Below are positions 62,980-64,000 of a DNA stretch of 64,000 bases, piece by piece; positions within the stretch are counted from its first letter, which is position 1; each line of letters starts with the position of its first letter. A program made the position numbers and the translations under genes. Source of the stretch: an uncultured Bacilli bacterium (GTDB lineage Bacteria; Bacillota_I; Bacilli_A; RF39; UBA660); contig CAJUCD010000003.1 in the NCBI GenBank assembly GCA_910585045.1, forward strand, positions 62,001 to 126,000. The letters are read 5' to 3'. The notes under the pieces are model-generated. The model was not told where the DNA came from, did not search any database, and was given only the letters and a program-made list of their open reading frames with translations.

Positions 62980-64000
62980 AGTAGCTTTAATTGGGACACC
63001 AAATGTTGGAAAATCAACAATTTATAATGCGTTAACTAAAAATAGAGAACATACCGGTAATTGGGCAGGAAAGACAGTTGCTACTTCAAATGGAGAATGT
63101 ATATATAATAATATAAAATATTTAATTTATGATTTACCAGGAACATATTCGCTCATTTCTAAATCTAAAGAGGAAGTAGTTGCTACAGATTTTATTTGTT
63201 TTGAGAATTTTGATGTGGCAGTGGTTGTGTGTGATGCTACTAGTTTAGAAAAAGGAATTAATTTAGTGCTGCAGACACGTGAAATTGCTAAAAAAGTAGT
63301 GGTGTGTGTTAATTTAGTGGATGAAGCTAAGAAAAAAGGAATTACAATAGATTTTCAGTTATTAGAACATAATTTAGGTTGTCCTGTGGTGAGCACTAGT
63401 GCTAGAGAAAAGCAAGGTTTAGATAATTTATTAGAAAAAATAAGAGATGTTAGAGAACAAGAATTAGAAGTTATTAATTATGGAGTTTTAGAAAGTGAAA
63501 TTAATCGAGTTTGTGGTGATATTAAAGATAATTTTTTAAATAAAAGATGGGTAGCTTTAAGAATTTTAGAAAATAATAAACATTATAATGAAAAGTTTAA
63601 TGAATTGGATTTAATTATTAATGATAAAAAGATAAGACAAGCAAGGGTTAATTTAAATAATGTAGATGTAAGTTTAGAGATAGTTATTAATATAATGAAA
63701 GAAGTTAAAAGAAAACTTAAGAATGTCGTTACTTTTAATATAGTTAATTATGATAAAAAAGAAAGAAAAATTGATAAAATTTTAACTAGTAAAATATGGG
63801 GTATTCCGATTATGCTTTTGATGTTATTTGTAATTTTTTATATAACTATTAGTGGAGCTAATTATCCTTCTAGTTTAATGTTTAATTTTTTTGCAAGTTT
63901 GGAAAATAAAATATTTAATTTTTTAGAATTTATTCATTTACCTAATGTAATTTGTGAATTAGTTGTAAATGGAGTTTATAAAACTCTTTATTGGGTAGTT
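62966..64000 (+). CDS. feoB: Ferrous iron transport protein B (partial, runs off window)
   Basis: ATG 62966 follows GAGGTGC. The 345 codons present encode the G domain, with G1 GTPNVGKST (10-18), G3 DLPGTYSL and G4 at NLVDEA (the usual NxxD, so N-L-V-D), the helical GDI region and the first membrane helices (from about residue 277). Full FeoB has 600-700 residues; the rest lies beyond position 64000. It imports Fe2+ across the membrane. Confidence 0.95.
   Translation, partial: MKEIKVALIGTPNVGKSTIYNALTKNREHTGNWAGKTVATSNGECIYNNIKYLIYDLPGTYSLISKSKEEVVATDFICFENFDVAVVVCDATSLEKGINLVLQTREIAKKVVVCVNLVDEAKKKGITIDFQLLEHNLGCPVVSTSAREKQGLDNLLEKIRDVREQELEVINYGVLESEINRVCGDIKDNFLNKRWVALRILENNKHYNEKFNELDLIINDKKIRQARVNLNNVDVSLEIVINIMKEVKRKLKNVVTFNIVNYDKKERKIDKILTSKIWGIPIMLLMLFVIFYITISGANYPSSLMFNFFASLENKIFNFLEFIHLPNVICELVVNGVYKTLYWVV

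Noticed and set aside
1..64000. Alternative genetic code (TGA as Trp) as in Mollicutes
   Set aside because: Trp is encoded by TGG in conserved proteins and TGA acts as a stop, for example at 46976-46978 of the CPBP gene.

Overview
The window is about 27% G+C by eye, gene-dense and mostly co-oriented. It uses the standard bacterial code (TGG for Trp, TGA as a stop) with A/T-rich codons and AGGTGAT- or AGGAGG-type ribosome binding sites. It carries spoVAC-AD-AE behind a sigma-G-like promoter, rpsO-pnp, scpAB, obg, ligA, pcrA, murI, a CBS-type pyrophosphatase and Tad pilus genes. This fits a low-GC, spore-forming Bacillota, probably an uncultured gut lineage near Bacilli/Erysipelotrichia; the exact lineage cannot be told from sequence alone.

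Layout. 1-3789: a frameshifted cupin-like gene and four unrecognised genes, the last methyltransferase-like. 3.8-8.5 kb: rpsO, pnp, a GT4 glycosyltransferase (minus strand) and murI. 8.5-10.5 kb: surface cassette 1, a tandem-XRE repressor divergent from an anchored C-type-lectin-like protein. 10.6-17.4 kb: pcrA interrupted by an intein with a GIY-YIG-like insert, an MBL hydrolase, a nucleotidyltransferase and ligA. 17.5-25 kb: membrane proteins, a degenerate GGDEF protein, a two-component system and, just downstream, two tandem near-identical small transcription units. 25-36.7 kb: housekeeping genes, tRNA-Cys, an ApeA-like HEPN protein, spoVA and scpAB. 36.7-40.1 kb: tRNA-Leu with a decayed insertion (IS3-family remnant and KilA-N pseudogenes) bounded by a 13-bp direct repeat. 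40.1-47.6 kb: an XRE membrane regulator, an ABCG-like exporter, PAP2, LCP, a phosphoesterase and a CPBP protease. 47.8-51.2 kb: pilin-like genes, one interrupted by a 10-G tract, and a TadZ/CpaE-like gene. 51.3-53.4 kb: a membrane protein and obg. 53.4-56.4 kb: surface cassette 2 with its own XRE repressor, a MutS-domain-I-like small protein and an inverted variable-region-like segment. 56.5-61.4 kb: the main Tad operon. 61.4-64 kb: an unknown gene, a DtxR-type regulator and feoAB (feoB runs off the end).

The most interesting system is the pair of surface cassettes at 8.5-10.5 and 53.4-56.1 kb. Both proteins end in a C-type-lectin-like domain containing a short patch of markedly higher G+C, in which codons vary at positions 1 and 2 while position 3 is kept. 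That is the footprint expected of adenine mutagenesis by a diversity-generating retroelement (DGR). Near copy 2 lie an 8-bp stem with a GAAA loop, a MutS-domain-I-like (MSL) gene, and a third variable-region-like segment on the opposite strand with its own promoter and terminator. No reverse transcriptase is present here, so the system is either served in trans or is a relic. A second candidate diversity device is the 10-G tract at 49375-49384: loss of one G would fuse a pilin-like N-terminus to InlB-type repeats, as in a phase-variable switch. Both sit within or beside the Tad region, so this stretch may be a cell-surface variation locus.
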